A stretch of 64,000 nucleotides of DNA from Artemia franciscana. Taxonomy: Eukaryota; Arthropoda; Branchiopoda; Anostraca; Artemiidae. Made by a program: the position numbers and the translations under genes. Location: the NCBI RefSeq assembly GCF_032884065.1, contig NC_088881.1:2600001-2664000 (forward strand), given 5' to 3'. The notes below the pieces were generated by a model. The model saw only the letters and a program-made list of their open reading frames with translations, was not told the DNA's origin and did no database searches. Positions 21,993 to 34,420 of this stretch are shown piece after piece (position 1 is the stretch's first letter; each line of letters begins with the position of its first letter).

Positions 21993-24900
21993 AATTTTTA
22001 AGAAAATATAATTTCAGTTTGAAGTTGGATTTGTCTTGGGAATTAAGTTTGAACAAATAAAAAATGCTGAAGAAACTTCATAAATTCAAAATTGCTTGAC
22101 ACTGACTAAACTAAATACAGAAATTCACTCCAGGGCTTAAATTCTACCCAATAGACAAATAAAATACTCGTAGGTTAATTGTATGAAGATTAGGAGTGCA
22201 AGTAAGCGTAAATTATAGAGTTTTTTTGGGAGAGGGACCTAACTGACTACTAGATACTAGACTAGGGACACATAAAAATCATCTGGGAGTTTAAACATTT
22301 ATGCACACTAGCCAAAAATTTCAGTTAAAAGTAAATGGTTCAATACAATAGGTTCTCTGCCTGCTTGAATTACATAGATTATAGGTAAAATAAATCGTGT
22401 CCAAATTTTGTTGTACATTGTTAGTATTACTTTTTTTCGTCGTTATCAAATTTACCTGAATTCTTCCGGTGAAGTATTCTGGCCCGGTGCAAGAGGGGAA
22501 GAATTATTAAAATAAGGGTTACTGAGTCATGTACTAATTAGTCTTTTTTTTTTTTGTTCTGGTACTTGAAACTATCTTTGGCGATGTAGGTTGCAACAAG
22601 TTACAACCCCATTCACTGGGTAGAAATTATAGTTATCGTCAGTGAAAAATATTTAGACTAAAAACGCTATATCGAAGGAAGGAAGAAGCTGAAGCAGCCT
22701 AGAAAAATTCAGTTCTTATATTTTACGCTTAGTTCTGCTTCTCTCCTCCTAATTCTACTCTTTCATGTTACTATTTTTTATTTTCTTGGTACCCAAAAGT
22801 AATTTTGGATACAAATTTAGCTACAAAATGTTTAACAAAACCAGGAAATTATGAGGTTATAGCAAGCATAGACATAGAGTTTGTGGATTAAATGAACCAC
22901 ACCCCTTCCAAAAAAAACAGCAAGCGCTCAACCCGAGATGTAGAGTGACTTCTAAGATATCTGAGATATAGTTCTTTGCAGTAGTTCAACCCTCCCCACC
23001 CCCGGCAGAAATCAAAACTCTGCAACTATGTCGCCAGGACTCTATGTAGTTTAATTCTATTCAAACTTATGTGGAAATTCCCGATCATAGACAAAGTTTT
23101 CTTTAACCCCTAACTCAGACAAATACCCTCCCACTAACCGTCCTCCTGGCCTTACCATGGCAGGTGGGGAGGGCTCTATGCTATGGTATTAAATTCTCTT
23201 TCTGCTAAAACAATTTTTTCCAGCTTTTCTGTTACTTTTTGGAAATTAAGAAAAGGCCTAAGCCCCCCCCCCCTCCTAATGACGTTCTTAATGAAGAGAA
23301 ACTAATACTTAAAAAAGCGATTTCGATCCTGGAATAAAACAGGATTTATAGTCATACTGTAGATACGATTTGTTATGCAGATGTTGATGATGTGTAAGTT
23401 TAGTGTATATTGTTGCGTTCCAGCAGAGAGAAGGAGAGAGTTTACCTGTTAAAAAAATGTGACTATATTTTTCGTGGTTTTACTGGCTAAAAATTTCGTG
23501 CATAAGAACCAATCAGATTTGCATTAGCTTTGTCGTGTCAAAATTTAGAATAAGTAAAACGGGAGGGGTAACCAAATTCGAATAAGGCGAAAATAGGGGA
23601 ATTATATGAAAAATATGAGCAAAACCATTGATTTTTTGGGGGGTTTATTTTAGGCCTACCATAGATAAGAGGCTGTAATTTGGTGGAGGAGGGGCAAATT
23701 TGTTGTTTCATTCAGTGAAAATATCCCCAAAAAAGAATTTTTCAAATTGTAAGGTAGTAGTAGTAGTAGTAGTAGCAGGCTTTTTACTATCTAAAAATTT
23801 GACACAGCAAGTACAGATAAATACAGCAATAGGTAGGAAAAACGACATGATTGTTTGACCTTCGTTCTTGACAGTTGATTAAGAAATAGTGGGATTGACC
23901 CAAAAAATGTGACGTCCCTAGAATAATCCATATGAATTGAAGGATGCTTTTTAACGAGGAAGTTAATCTCGCTTCTTCTCTTTGTTGCAAATTAGTGATT
24001 GTGAATCTTCAACTGTTTTTTTAGTTTATTCGTTTTATTTGGAGATCTCTATTTTACAATATAAATGTGCTTTGTTATAAATAGTTTAGATTAACTGTCA
24101 CAATGTGAGACTCACACTTTGGTTGTGATTGAATTACCATGAAAACAATTTTGTTCACAAGTTTGTAAGTCGGGATTATGTGCAATATATATTTAGAGGT
24201 TATTTACTTAGATATGGTTTGTCGTATTAATTTTTATTTTGTGGCGGAAAATATAAAAGTTCATGCACATTCTGTAGCCTATCTAGTTTCATTTAGGATG
24301 CATTCTGTGATTTGAGGCATAATTAAGCAATGGGTAAGGATATAATAGAATCCTCATTCACAAATTGTGCCTTGTTATACATGAGATTAGGAATTATCAC
24401 TTTGACCAATCAGGGATGCTTATCAAAGGGAGAGACCAGTAGTTACTAAGTATTCTAGCCTAATATATAAAACATTGTTCAGAAACATTCTAGCATTTGC
24501 CCGTTTTTATGTCTGAAAGTGGCCTTTCAATGATTCATCCGACAAATCAGTTTCCAATAATCATTTCCAAATCCTAACCCATCTGCAATTTTTTAACAAG
24601 GTAATTCAGGACCTTGAATTCTGGTAAGCAAGGGCAAACTTTATCCTTGGCCAACCCTCCACCCACCACCCCGTGCCCTTTTCCCCTTAAGGAAGTCAGA
24701 ATATTAATTAAGAGGTTGTGTTTGAGATGTGTGTTGTTTACAGGTCAATTTGTACAAAAATGGAAAAAATGCAAGAAAAAGAGCGACAAATATAAATAGT
24801 TTTGCTGGATATTACAATCCCAAATCTAATAAAAATGACAGTGAAAGTTGAAAAATGAACCATATAGGCCATAAAAATGAACCATAAAGGCCAAGATATA

Positions 24901-26035
24901 CTTAAGAAACTGGCCAGTTTTTCTGGATGCTTGAATTATGCTGGCTTATATTAGTTTGAAAAGATTTTTGAATAAACTAAATTTCAGCTGGGGGACAAGC
25001 TGGGATTAGGGGGGTGGTGGTAAAACTAAGATCTAAAAAAGGCTTTTGCCCCTCTGCCCCACTGCAACTTACCTCCATGATTTAAGGATTAAACTGGAGA
25101 AAACGTTAGCTTCAACAATCAACATAAACTTCAAGTGACTAAAATTGTAGAAGCAGACCCAAACAAAAAGGTGTTAAATTGTGAATTACGAACTTATATT
25201 ATATAATTGGAAGCCATGATAATGACAGCGGTCAAGTGGAGTATTGTAACGGGGACACTTTAAAAAATTGAGACCGATGAATGTTTCGGAGAGGAATTGT
25301 CCTAATGACTGTTTAAGGTACTTGCTTGAAAGACTTTATGTCAAGCGACAATCTCTTGGGGTAGTACAAGCCAATCTCACTTTCTAGGGCTACAATTAAC
25401 GAAATGCTAAGATAATTAGGTCATGTGGTTTGAATGAAGCATAATAGAGCACCAAAAAATTGTGTTTTTTGCCATTTATATTGAATCAAACGAAAAGTAG
25501 GATTTTGAGGAAGCGCTGAATTGCTTTTAAGCAGACTTGTAGAGTAAGCTTACAGAGATAAGTTGGTCTAAATATGCCTGGTGTTATAGATAAGTTGCAT
25601 AGATAAGCCTGGTATTGAATTGAGCTATAAGCAGGGGCAGTAAATTCTAAATCAGGTCATAAGGTAAGTCTATAATGTATTTCAAGAAAAAAAAACGAAG
25701 AAAACCTACAAAATTATCTTTTGCTAAATATAATAGCATATGCCTTTCCCAAAATTTATATCTTGGCTGACCTATAGGGAGACCCTCCATATTTAAATTA
25801 AAAAGGAAAAATTTATGAAAATAAGTGAAGTGGATGATAAAGGTGTCCAATCGAGCTAGATGTGCAAGGAGAGAAAATAAAGGACCACTTCACTGGTGAC
25901 TACCAGTTGCGGGAAATAATCCATTGACTAATTTTACTTAGATTGTTTAAGTTTGATTGTTTAAGTCTGATTGTTAAGATTGTTAAGTAGAAAATGTTAC
26001 TATATGCCCTTAGACGATATGCACACGGCATATAG
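21993..26035. other. Unannotated spacer between the two conserved genes
   Basis: About 4 kb with no supported gene. It holds a (TAG)n microsatellite near 23756, a G/C-run repeat with 'gtgaaaatatccccaaaaa' at about 23560-23745, and a short duplication 'aaaatgaaccata(t/a)aggcc' at 24852-24895. The frames seen are short and lack recognisable motifs. Confidence 0.3.
23755..23777. repeat. (TAG)n microsatellite
   Basis: About seven uninterrupted tag/agt triplets. Confidence 0.85.
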
Positions 26036-26262
26036 TTTCATTTGTACAAGCCAGGGCCGTTCAAATGGGTGAGGGAGTGACCGGAGGGAAGTTCCAGTTG
26101 TGGCTCCGAGGAGCCACTGCTGGGGCTTTTTCTATTTATGTCTGAGTCGGTAGGGGAGACGTAATAAATTTTGTGCTGAGTGCCACCCAACTCTAGGAAC
26201 GGCTTTGTACAAGCCGAGCTACTATTAGAGACGCTCGAGCTGGAAGCTAAGTCTCTCAAACA
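26036..26262 (-). other. Unidentified GC-rich coding-like island
   Basis: A 73-codon frame on the - strand is Ser/Pro-rich and clearly richer in GC than its surroundings. There is no ATG start, and an in-frame TGA lies just upstream. The outer words ttgtacaagccagggccgt and acggctttgtacaa form a partial inverted repeat, so this may be a mobile element fragment rather than an exon. I do not recognise the protein. Confidence 0.3.
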
Positions 26263-26544
26263 TCACCTGTTCATATATACATTTGCCCTATAATTTAATT
26301 CAATTAAGCATTTTTTTTTCTTTTTCTTCTTTTTAATTTTTTCCGATAAATTCAAAGATAAGTTAAAAAATTGATTTGATATAAATATGTATTTTGTAAA
26401 AAGTAGCACTTCATGAAGGCAAATGATATAAAAACTATATGGTTGTTATTTATTGAATACAGGCTGTAGCGTACTAAAAATTTTATTTCGAATGAACGAA
26501 CCTCTTTTCTAAAACGAATCAAAGTTTGGGAAGGAAGTTAAGTC
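26263..26544. other. Unannotated AT-rich spacer
   Basis: Only T-rich and A-rich sequence precedes element A copy 4; nothing is supported here. Confidence 0.3.
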
Positions 26545-28217
26545 TCGTCAAACAGTTCGTGGTAACGAACTGTAGTAAGGAGCGACCCGGCTCAATAGTA
26601 ATCGAAACTCTAAAAAAAGGAATACATAAAAAAAATCGCATTTTATGCTGATTTTAAATATATAAGTTTCTTCAAATTAAGTTTTTGTCATCAAAAGTTA
26701 TGAGCCTGAGAAAATTTGCCTTATTTTGGAAAATAGGGAAAACACCCCCTAAAAGTTGTAGAATCTTAACGAAAATCACACCATCAGATTCAACGTATCA
26801 GAGAACCCTTCAGTAAAAGTTTCAAGCTCCTATCTACAAAAATGTGGAACTTCGTATTTTTTGCCAGAAGACCGATCACGGGTGCGTGTTTATTTGTTTT
26901 TTTTTTTGTTTTTTTTTTCCAGGGGGTCATCGTGTCGACCAAGTGGTCCTAGAATGTCGGAAGCGGGCTCTTTCTCACGGAAATGAAAAGTTCTAGTTCC
27001 CTTTTTAAGTGACCAAAAAATTGGAGGGAACCTAGGCCCCCTCCCACGCTCATTTTTCCCGAAGTAAAACGGATCAAAATTTTAAGATAGCCATTTTGTT
27101 CAGCATAGTCGAAAACCATAAGAACTATGTCTTTGGGATGACTTACTCCCCCACAGTCCCCAGGGGAGGGGCTGCAAATTACAAACTTTGACCAGTGTTT
27201 ACATACAGTATTGATTATTGGGAAGTGTAGACGTTTTTCAGGGGGATTATTTTGGTTTGAGGGGAGGGGGCTATGTGAGAGGATATTTCCTTGGAGGAAT
27301 ATGTCATGGGAGAAGAGAAATTCAATGAAGGGGGATCAGGATTTTCTAGCATTATTAAAAAAAAACAATGAAAAAATAAAAATGAAAAAGTTTTTTCAGC
27401 TGAAAATACGGAGCAGCATTAAAACTTAAAACAAACAGAGATTATTAAGCAAATGAGGGGTTCATATCCTCCTAAATACCTCGCGCTTTACGCTAAAGTA
27501 TTTTTAGTAATTTCAACTATTTATTTTACGGCCTTTCCGATTCAGGGGTCATTCTTAAAGAGTTGGGACAAAACTTAAGCTTTAGTGTACAGAGTGAGGT
27601 ATTAACAATGGGACAAACCCCCTCATATACGTAATAAAAATATAAGAATATAAAAATTCGTTACGTAAGTTAATTCTTAAGTTAGGTATATTTTTTACTA
27701 ATAAAAACTTTCGTTAAAAATTAAAAGTTCTAGTTGCCTTTTCAAGTAACCAAAAAATTGGAGGGCAACTAGGCCTCCTCTCCCCTTTTTTTCTCAAAAT
27801 CGTCTAATCAAAGTTAAGAGAAAGCCATTTAGCCAAAAAAAGAAATAATATGCAAATTTAGTTTTAATAATTTATGTGCGAAGAGCCAAAATCAAACATT
27901 CATTAATTCAAAAAAGTCCAGAAATTAAATAAAAAAACTGTTTTTTTAACTGAAAGTAAGGAGCGACATTAAAACTTAAACGAATAGAAATTACTCCGTG
28001 TATGAAAGGGGCTGTACCCTTTTCATCGCCCCGCTCTTTACGTAAATTTTTTTTACTGTTTAATAAAGTAGAATTGAGAGAAAGAGTCAAACTTTAGCGT
28101 AAAGAGCGGGGCGTTGAGAAGGGAACAGCCCCTTTCATATACGGAGTAATTTCTGTTCGTTTTAAGTTTTAATGTCGTTCCTTACTTTCAGTTAAAAAAA
28201 AACTCGTTTTTATTTAA
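26545..28217 (-). mobile_element. Element A, copy 4 (apparently full length, about 1.67 kb)
   Basis: This reverse-oriented full copy opens with the 22-nt hairpin at 26552-26573 (stem cagttcg/cgaactg, loop tggtaa), then agtaaggagcgacccgg. The middle has the C/G-rich region and the second hairpin module (about 27390-27640). It closes with the large palindrome (27934-28215). Order and length match copy 2, which defines the family's full structure. Confidence 0.8.
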
Positions 28218-28501
28218 TAGAGATATGGAGCTAGAAGGAATGCAAAGTTTTCTGATTACTGTCCTTATTAATCATCGTAGAGTGATTACAAATTGCTTGA
28301 ATAGATCATCTCACTGGTTTACATAAACCCGAAAAGTTCAAACTTGTCCCTGATTTCTTGATAATTTGCGTCACAACCACTGTGGACCATTTAAGGTCTG
28401 TAGCCTATGGAACAGTGTTACTAATATTGCTATATTTGCTAATGGATTTCACATTTTCCAAGGTTTCCATAAAGTCGCTGAATGATGATTTTCAATTTCA
28501 G

Positions 28502-28582
28502 TGCAGAAGAACACAACAAACATCATTAAGTTTTCTGAATGCCATTCCTTATCGTCATTTGCCTATCGGTTTTATCCCTGAC
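28502..28582 (+). CDS. Candidate upstream exon of Opa1 (presequence), low confidence
   Basis: A good acceptor (ttcaatttcag, ending 28501) is followed by 27 open codons rich in Arg, Ser, Thr and Gln, with only one acidic residue at the very end. This is the composition expected of a mitochondrial targeting sequence. A gtaaac donor follows and leaves phase 0, which fits the phase-0 exon at 29597. There is no sequence match that I can point to, and the Met start would lie in a still earlier exon. This is inference from splice logic and composition only. Confidence 0.25.
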
Positions 28583-29596
28583 GTAAACACAGTTACGTTA
28601 CACATTACGTTAAACACAGTTACACAGATCATATAGTGCTAATGTGCCTGCGATATGTTTTGGCTATGGAAAATTGGTGATTTTTATTATTCTACTAGAA
28701 AAAAATATTTTATATCTATGAAAGGGCTGGAGATAAATAAGATCTGACTTTACCATCCGACTTGCAGCGTAAAGATAAAGGAAGGGGGGGGGATATCTTT
28801 ACATTCCATTTTATTTGAGCATGGATAATTAGTTTTGACAGAGGAAAATTTGGATGCATAACAAAACATATACCATCATGATCGTCGGTGGGGATCAAAA
28901 GGATCAATTGGAAGAGGACAGGAGAAATTTGTTCCTCCAGATTAGGGTAAATTGTCTTTTTTATGGTATTTTCATTGAAAATACCTTTTTTGGTATTCTT
29001 ATGATATTTTTTATTCAAAAAATTATTCAACAATAAAATGACCCTCCCTTAGATTTTGTGAAAAATATATTTTGTTCCCAGTTTAACCCCCAGGATAGAC
29101 GCCACTTGTTAAGCACCAGGACAGTCCTCGCCAGGGAACGAGAATACATTAACTAATATATAAAAAAAACACGAGAAATGCTGCTGTTTAAATCACGTTA
29201 AAAACAAGGCTCTTGGTATCCCTTATATCTTCCCCAGGGTAAATATCCTGGCCTCGTTTATGCTCACTATGTATTGTTTCTCAAGGTAATCATTTGATTC
29301 TCGGTTTTGCTGCTCAAATTCATGTATTGGTTAAGTATTTATTAATCAGAGTAATAATCAAGCATGAAAAATTAATATTTGGCCTAATAATTCAGTATGC
29401 AAAGAATAGTATTGGGCCTGTAAATTATCTTAATTGATCAATCAAAAAATTATCTTTACTAACAAGCCTTAGCGGCTTGGTAAAAGGATGTTCCATTCAA
29501 AACGAGGTTTAAAAATATCAATTTTTTTACAGCGCGAAATTTAAAATGTATAGCACGTGTGTTTTTTATTTGAAGAAACTTCACTTTTGAAATTAG
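28583..29596. other. Unannotated stretch upstream of the first Opa1 exon
   Basis: The 'attttcattgaaaatacc' words at about 28960-29000 belong to a small dispersed repeat. There is nothing else I can support. Confidence 0.3.
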
Positions 29597-29698
29597 GCTA
29601 ACATGGCTATGCTGATTGGACGAATTCTCAAAGGAGTCCTGAAAATTAGATATTTAATTATTGGAGGTGCAGTTGGAGGTAGTGCTGCTGTGAAAAAA
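29597..29698 (+). CDS. Opa1: Opa1, exon encoding the inner-membrane anchor
   Basis: Opa1 is a dynamin-family GTPase that fuses the mitochondrial inner membrane and shapes cristae. This exon codes for 34 residues. They include [17 protein letters not shown], a short glycine-rich hydrophobic anchor ([11 protein letters not shown]) and a final KK, closely matching the conserved LLKLRYL-xx-G-AVGG-KK segment that is the matrix-to-intermembrane-space anchor of animal OPA1. The acceptor aattag (29596) and donor aag|taagt type gtaagt (29699) give phase 0. The Met codons at 29603 and 29609 are probably internal, because an import presequence must precede the anchor. The following exon begins S-Y-D-E-W-K-D, exactly as expected after KK. 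Confidence 0.88.
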
Positions 29699-30378
29699 GT
29701 AAGTTGTTGGCCATAATTTGGAGCAAAGATAATGTTAAAGCCTGGCGAAGTTGGTTTTTCTGATGTCATGGATCTAATCATTAGTTTCATGTTAAAAAAA
29801 AGTTAGTTGTCAATTCCACAGCCGTTTGTCAATTTAAAGGTAGTGTAGTATTGAGATATGCTAGGCTAGTTGCATCAAAGAGCAAGTGAAAGCCTGACAA
29901 GAGGATAAATTTGTTTCAGACTACTGATAAATGGCAATCAAATATGAAAATAGCCTGATGGTAAATAATTACCCCTCAGAAGTGGCTGGCCACTTCTGAA
30001 GGAAACATAAAGAACAAATATAGACTGTAAAAATAGGCTACCATTAGGTTCCTTCTTTTATCCTATGCTATTTCTAAATATCATGGTTTCTTAGGCAATC
30101 TGACTGTGCCCTCCACCTCAATTAGTCCAAGATATTGCAGTTGTAGTTCTAGGCCTAGGCAGGGGACAGCTCTCTCCCTCCTATTTTTCTAACATCTGAT
30201 ATTAAATTTCTTTTCTTCTATTGTTATATTACTATAGTATACCTTGCCTCCCCCCTTTCCCCACCGCTCCTAGGCTATGAGGCCTAAAACTACTACTTGC
30301 TATTGCCCTAAGTGTTACAAAAAACTTAAGGTATCCTTAAATTAGCACTGTTGAGAAGGAAACATGTTAAGTTTCCTA

Positions 30379-30582
30379 AACATGTTACAATTCTAACATG
30401 TTACATGTTACAATTCTAACATGTTACATGTTACATTAAACATGTTACATTAAACATGTTACAATTCTAACATGTTACATGTTACATTAAACATGTTACA
30501 ATTCTAACATGTTACATGTTACATTAAACATGTTACAATTCTAACATGTTACATGTTACATTAAACATGTTACAATTCTAAC
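30379..30582. repeat. 37-bp minisatellite with palindromic acatgt words
   Basis: At least four regular units of 'acatgttacaattctaa' plus 'catgttacatgttacatta' occur after an irregular start. Each unit holds several self-complementary taacatgtta/ttacatgtta words, so both strands look similar. Confidence 0.85.
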
Positions 30583-30692
30583 TTCATAATTTGAATAGTA
30601 ATTATAGTTAACACATTTTGACTTCAATTCTATATTCTTTACTCTTTCCCCTGAATTTGCAAATATAGCCTGTAACCCAAATTACATAACTT

Positions 30693-30926
30693 TGAAGACC
30701 ACACTGCCTTTCCATGATGAAAGTAAAACAGTTCAAAATAGGGATGAAACCTTTTTATTGACAGTGGATAGATATACAGTGTTACACACATATACAGTGT
30801 TCATCATCAGCAGTAAAACTACTGATTCATCATCAGCAGTTTTACTGCTGATGATGAACACTGTATATGTGTTCAAAATATCCAGTTAAAATAAAAAGGT
30901 TTCATCCCTATTTTGAACTGTTTTAC
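30693..30926. mobile_element. Foldback MITE, family G copy 2
   Basis: Left arm 30723-30759 (gtaaaacagttc, aaaatagggatgaaacc) is the reverse complement of 30890-30926. A second nested palindrome (tcatcatcagcagt and its complement) fills the centre. The outer word gaagaccacactgcctttcc is shared with copy 1 at 19167. Confidence 0.8.
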
Positions 30927-31864
30927 TAACCCAAATTACGTTTCCTGTGTGTTTTTCTGTTTCTTGATTTTGTCATAGTTGATTCACTTTATGGTTACAC
31001 TTGTTGAAACAAGAGTGATGCATGGCAAAATAAGAAGGGATCTTATTTTATATAAATTTGTTTTTACTTAATTTTACTTAACTTTTTGTCTAAACTTGTT
31101 TTACTTAAATTCTATATGCTTTACTCTTTCCCCTTAATGTGCAAATATATAGCCCAAATTATGTGTTTTCAATGTGTTTGTCTGTTTCTTGATTTTGTTG
31201 AGTTGATTCAATTTCTGGTTATGTTGAAACATGTTGAAACAAGAGTGATGCAAAATGAGCAGGGAATCTTGTTTTACAAAGCCAAAGTATTTTTCTTGTG
31301 GGTATATAGAATCTACTGATTTTATCATAAAGTATAATTCAGCCAGAGTCTAAATAGGGGTACTTATAAAATAAAATATAGCCACAGTTCAAATAGTGGC
31401 ACCAATTGGGGAGGGGCAGTTGTGTCAATTGCCACCCTGAATTTTAAGAAATATGCACCTTCATTAAAAAAAAATAGATCCTTGCTCCTCCCTACATTTT
31501 TGTGAATTATTACCACTATATCCTAACTTTTTGTGCTTGCAGGTATGATCTTGTCTTTACCCTAAATTGTTGATTCTTGGCCACCGCTTCCTTTAGCACT
31601 TAATCAAATTTATGTTGGAAGCCAATTAATATGAGTGAGGAAAGATTTACATACCCCTTACTACTATAGATTCTAACAAACTTCAAATTGGCATTATTTT
31701 CATCTCAAATGCTTCTGACAAAATGAATTACTGTTTAATTTAGCAACATTGAATGCCCTCTTTAGATTGATTTTAACTGTTGTACAAAATGCAATCATAT
31801 CCTGCTGCAGTAAAACTAGCCTCAGTCCACAGCCAAACTCAGGTTACTTATTCACTTATTTTTG
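30927..31864. other. Unannotated intronic stretch
   Basis: A diverged direct repeat is present. 'ttctatat(t/g)ctttactctttcccct' with 'caaatatatagccc' and the downstream 'gtttttctgtttcttgattttgt' occur twice (about 30630-31020 and 31110-31260), with the MITE at 30693 inserted in the first copy. Confidence 0.45.
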
Positions 31865-32010
31865 TCTCTGATTTATTAACAAATTCTATTTATTATTTAT
31901 TTATTAACTTTTTTTTTATTATTTATTATTTATTTATTATTTTTATTTCTTCATTATTTATTTATATATTATTTTAACTTTATTTATTATCTATTTATTT
32001 ATTAATTGCT
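31865..32010. repeat. (TTTAT)n-like low-complexity tract
   Basis: Irregular 'tatttatt' runs. The frames here are meaningless Tyr/Phe/Ile strings. Confidence 0.85.
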
Positions 32011-32089
32011 CTTCAGTAAACTATGCTAGTGATGATACTTATGTCTAGAATGTCTGGAAGTGCAGTTTTTTACAGGACTTGAATATTGA

Positions 32090-34420
32090 CAACCAGCTCA
32101 GACCAAAAGGAGTTGTCAAATTTGGAATATTTTGATCACATGAAAGTAACAGGAGCAACATGGTTTGGAATATTCAGATGAGACCAAGAGGAGTTGAGTA
32201 ACTTGGAGTATTATCAACATACTCAGACTAGAAGGAGGTACTAGAATTGAAATATTCTTGACCTCCAGACAAAAGGAGTTACCTGACTTTGAGTATATTT
32301 AGTCTGCCAAAACATAAAAAGAACTTTTGATCTGTCCAGACTGTAAAGAATCACCAGACCTCTAAATATCTTTACAAAGCAAGGTGATTTTGTTGTTTGT
32401 TCTAATCATCTCTTTTCTGTCCTTTTTTTTTGAAATTTCATGAACTATCTAAGAAACCTCTGAATTTAGAGTACTTTTGGTCACCTCAGACTAAAAGGAG
32501 ATGCTGCCTAACCCAAAAGGACTTACCTCACTGAATTTGAAATATATTTTATCTGCTGAGACTAAAAAAAAGATTCTAGAATTGAAATGTTTTCTGCCAA
32601 CCTGAACCACAAGGAGCTACTATATCTGGAATATTTTTAATCAGCCTAAACCAGAAAAACTTACCTCACTGGATTTGGAATATATTTGATCAGGTTAGAC
32701 TAAAAGGAGATACAACATTGGAACGTTTTTGGCCAATTTGAACCACAAGGAGCTTCTAGGTCTAGAATTTTTTTAGTATGCCTAAAGTAGAAGGACATAC
32801 CTCACTGAATATAGAATATTTTTGATCAGCTCAGGCTAAAAGGAGACACTAAACTTGGAATGCTCTTTTACGACCTGAACCACAAGAAGCTTCTGAGCCT
32901 AAAATATTCTTAATCTGCCTAAACAAATGGGTTTACCTCACTGAAATTGGATTATTTTTGATCAGCTCAGGCTAAAATAAGACACTAGAGTTGCAATGTT
33001 TTTGGCCAACCTGAACTGCAAGGAGCAACTAGGTCTAGAATATTTTTAATCTGCCTAAAGCAGAAAGACTTACCTCACTGAATTTGGAATATATTTGATC
33101 AGCTTCGACTAAAAGGGGACACTAGAATTGGAATACTTTTGGCAAACTTGAACCACAAGGAGCTACTAGGCCTAGAATATTTTTAGTCTTTCTAAAGCAG
33201 AAGAACATACCTCACTGAATGTGGAATAATTTTGTTCAGCTCAAACTAAAAGGAGACCCTCAGCTTGGAACGTTTTTGGCCAACCTGAAGCACAAGGGGC
33301 TGCTATATCTGGAATATTTGAATCTGTCTAAACCATAAGGACTTACTTCACCAAATTTCGAATATATTTGATCAGCTTAGACTAAAAGGAGATACTAGAA
33401 TTGGAATGGTTTTGGCCAACTTGAACTACCAGGAGCTACTAGGCCTAGAATATTTTTAATCTTCCTAAAGCAGTGGGACATACCTCACTGAATATGGAAT
33501 ATCTTTGATAAGCTCAGACTAAAAGGAGACACTCAACTTGGAATGTCTTTGGCCTACTAGAGTTGTAATGTTTATGGCCAACCTGAACTGCAAGGAGTTA
33601 CTAGGCCTGGGATATTTTTAATCTGCATAAATACTCAAACATTTTGACCAAAATTAACCACAAGAAGCTATTAGGCCAGAAATATTTTTAATCTGCCCAA
33701 ATACTCAAGCATTTTGACCAAAATGAACCACAAGAAGCTTCTAGGCCAGGAATATTTTTAATCTGCCTAAACCAGAAGGAATTTCCTCACCAAGTTTGAA
33801 ATATTTTTGATCAGCTTAGACTAAAAGGAGACTCTAGAGCTGCTGTATTTTTGGCCATCCTGAACTGCAAGGAGCTACTAGACCTAGTATGTTTTTAATA
33901 TGCCTAAAGCAGAAGGACTTACCTCACTGAATTTGGAAGATTTTTGATCAGCTTAGACTAAAAGGAGATAATAGAATTGGAAGGGTTTTGGCCAACCTGA
34001 ACCACAAGGAGCTTATAGGCCTAGGATATTTTTAATCTGCCTAAAGCAGAAGGACTTACCTCACTGAATTTGGAATATTTTTGATCAGATCCGACTAAAA
34101 GGAGACACTCAACTTGGAATGTTTTAGCCAGCCTGATTTACAAGGAGCTACTAGGGCTGGAATTTTTTTAATCTGCCTAAACCAGAAGGACTTACTTCGC
34201 TGAACTTGGAATGCTTTTGATTACCTCAGATTAAAAGGAGATGCTCAACTTGGAATGTTTTGGGCAGCCTGAACTACAAGGAGTTACCAGGCCTGGAAAA
34301 TCTTCGATCTGTCTAAACCAGAAGGAGTTACCAGACTTGGATTGAGTCCGTCTAGACTAGAAGGATTTACCTGACTTTTAAATATCTTGACAATTTGAAG
34401 TCATTTGGATGGATGTTCTT
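32090..34420. repeat. Higher-order satellite: ~46-bp monomers in ~137-bp trimers
   Basis: Three monomer types alternate: one with 'cttacctcactgaatttggaat', one with 'gagacactagaattggaat' and one with 'caaggagctactaggcctagaat'. Measured from one ggaat/agaat to the next, the steps at about 33065-33230 are 44, 44 and 49 bases. The trimer recurs about every 134-140 bases (for example starts near 32791, 32929, 33065, 33203, 33337, 33476). Monomers at the left edge (32100-32300) are not ordered in trimers. A related 3' segment (words 'ttcttatcat', 'tcttttct', 'catgaa') closes both the left part (about 32390) and the array (about 34420). Confidence 0.85.

Noticed and set aside
29593-29790. 65-codon - strand frame over the Opa1 anchor exon
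   Set aside because: It is the shadow of the + strand exon, whose homology and splice sites are convincing.
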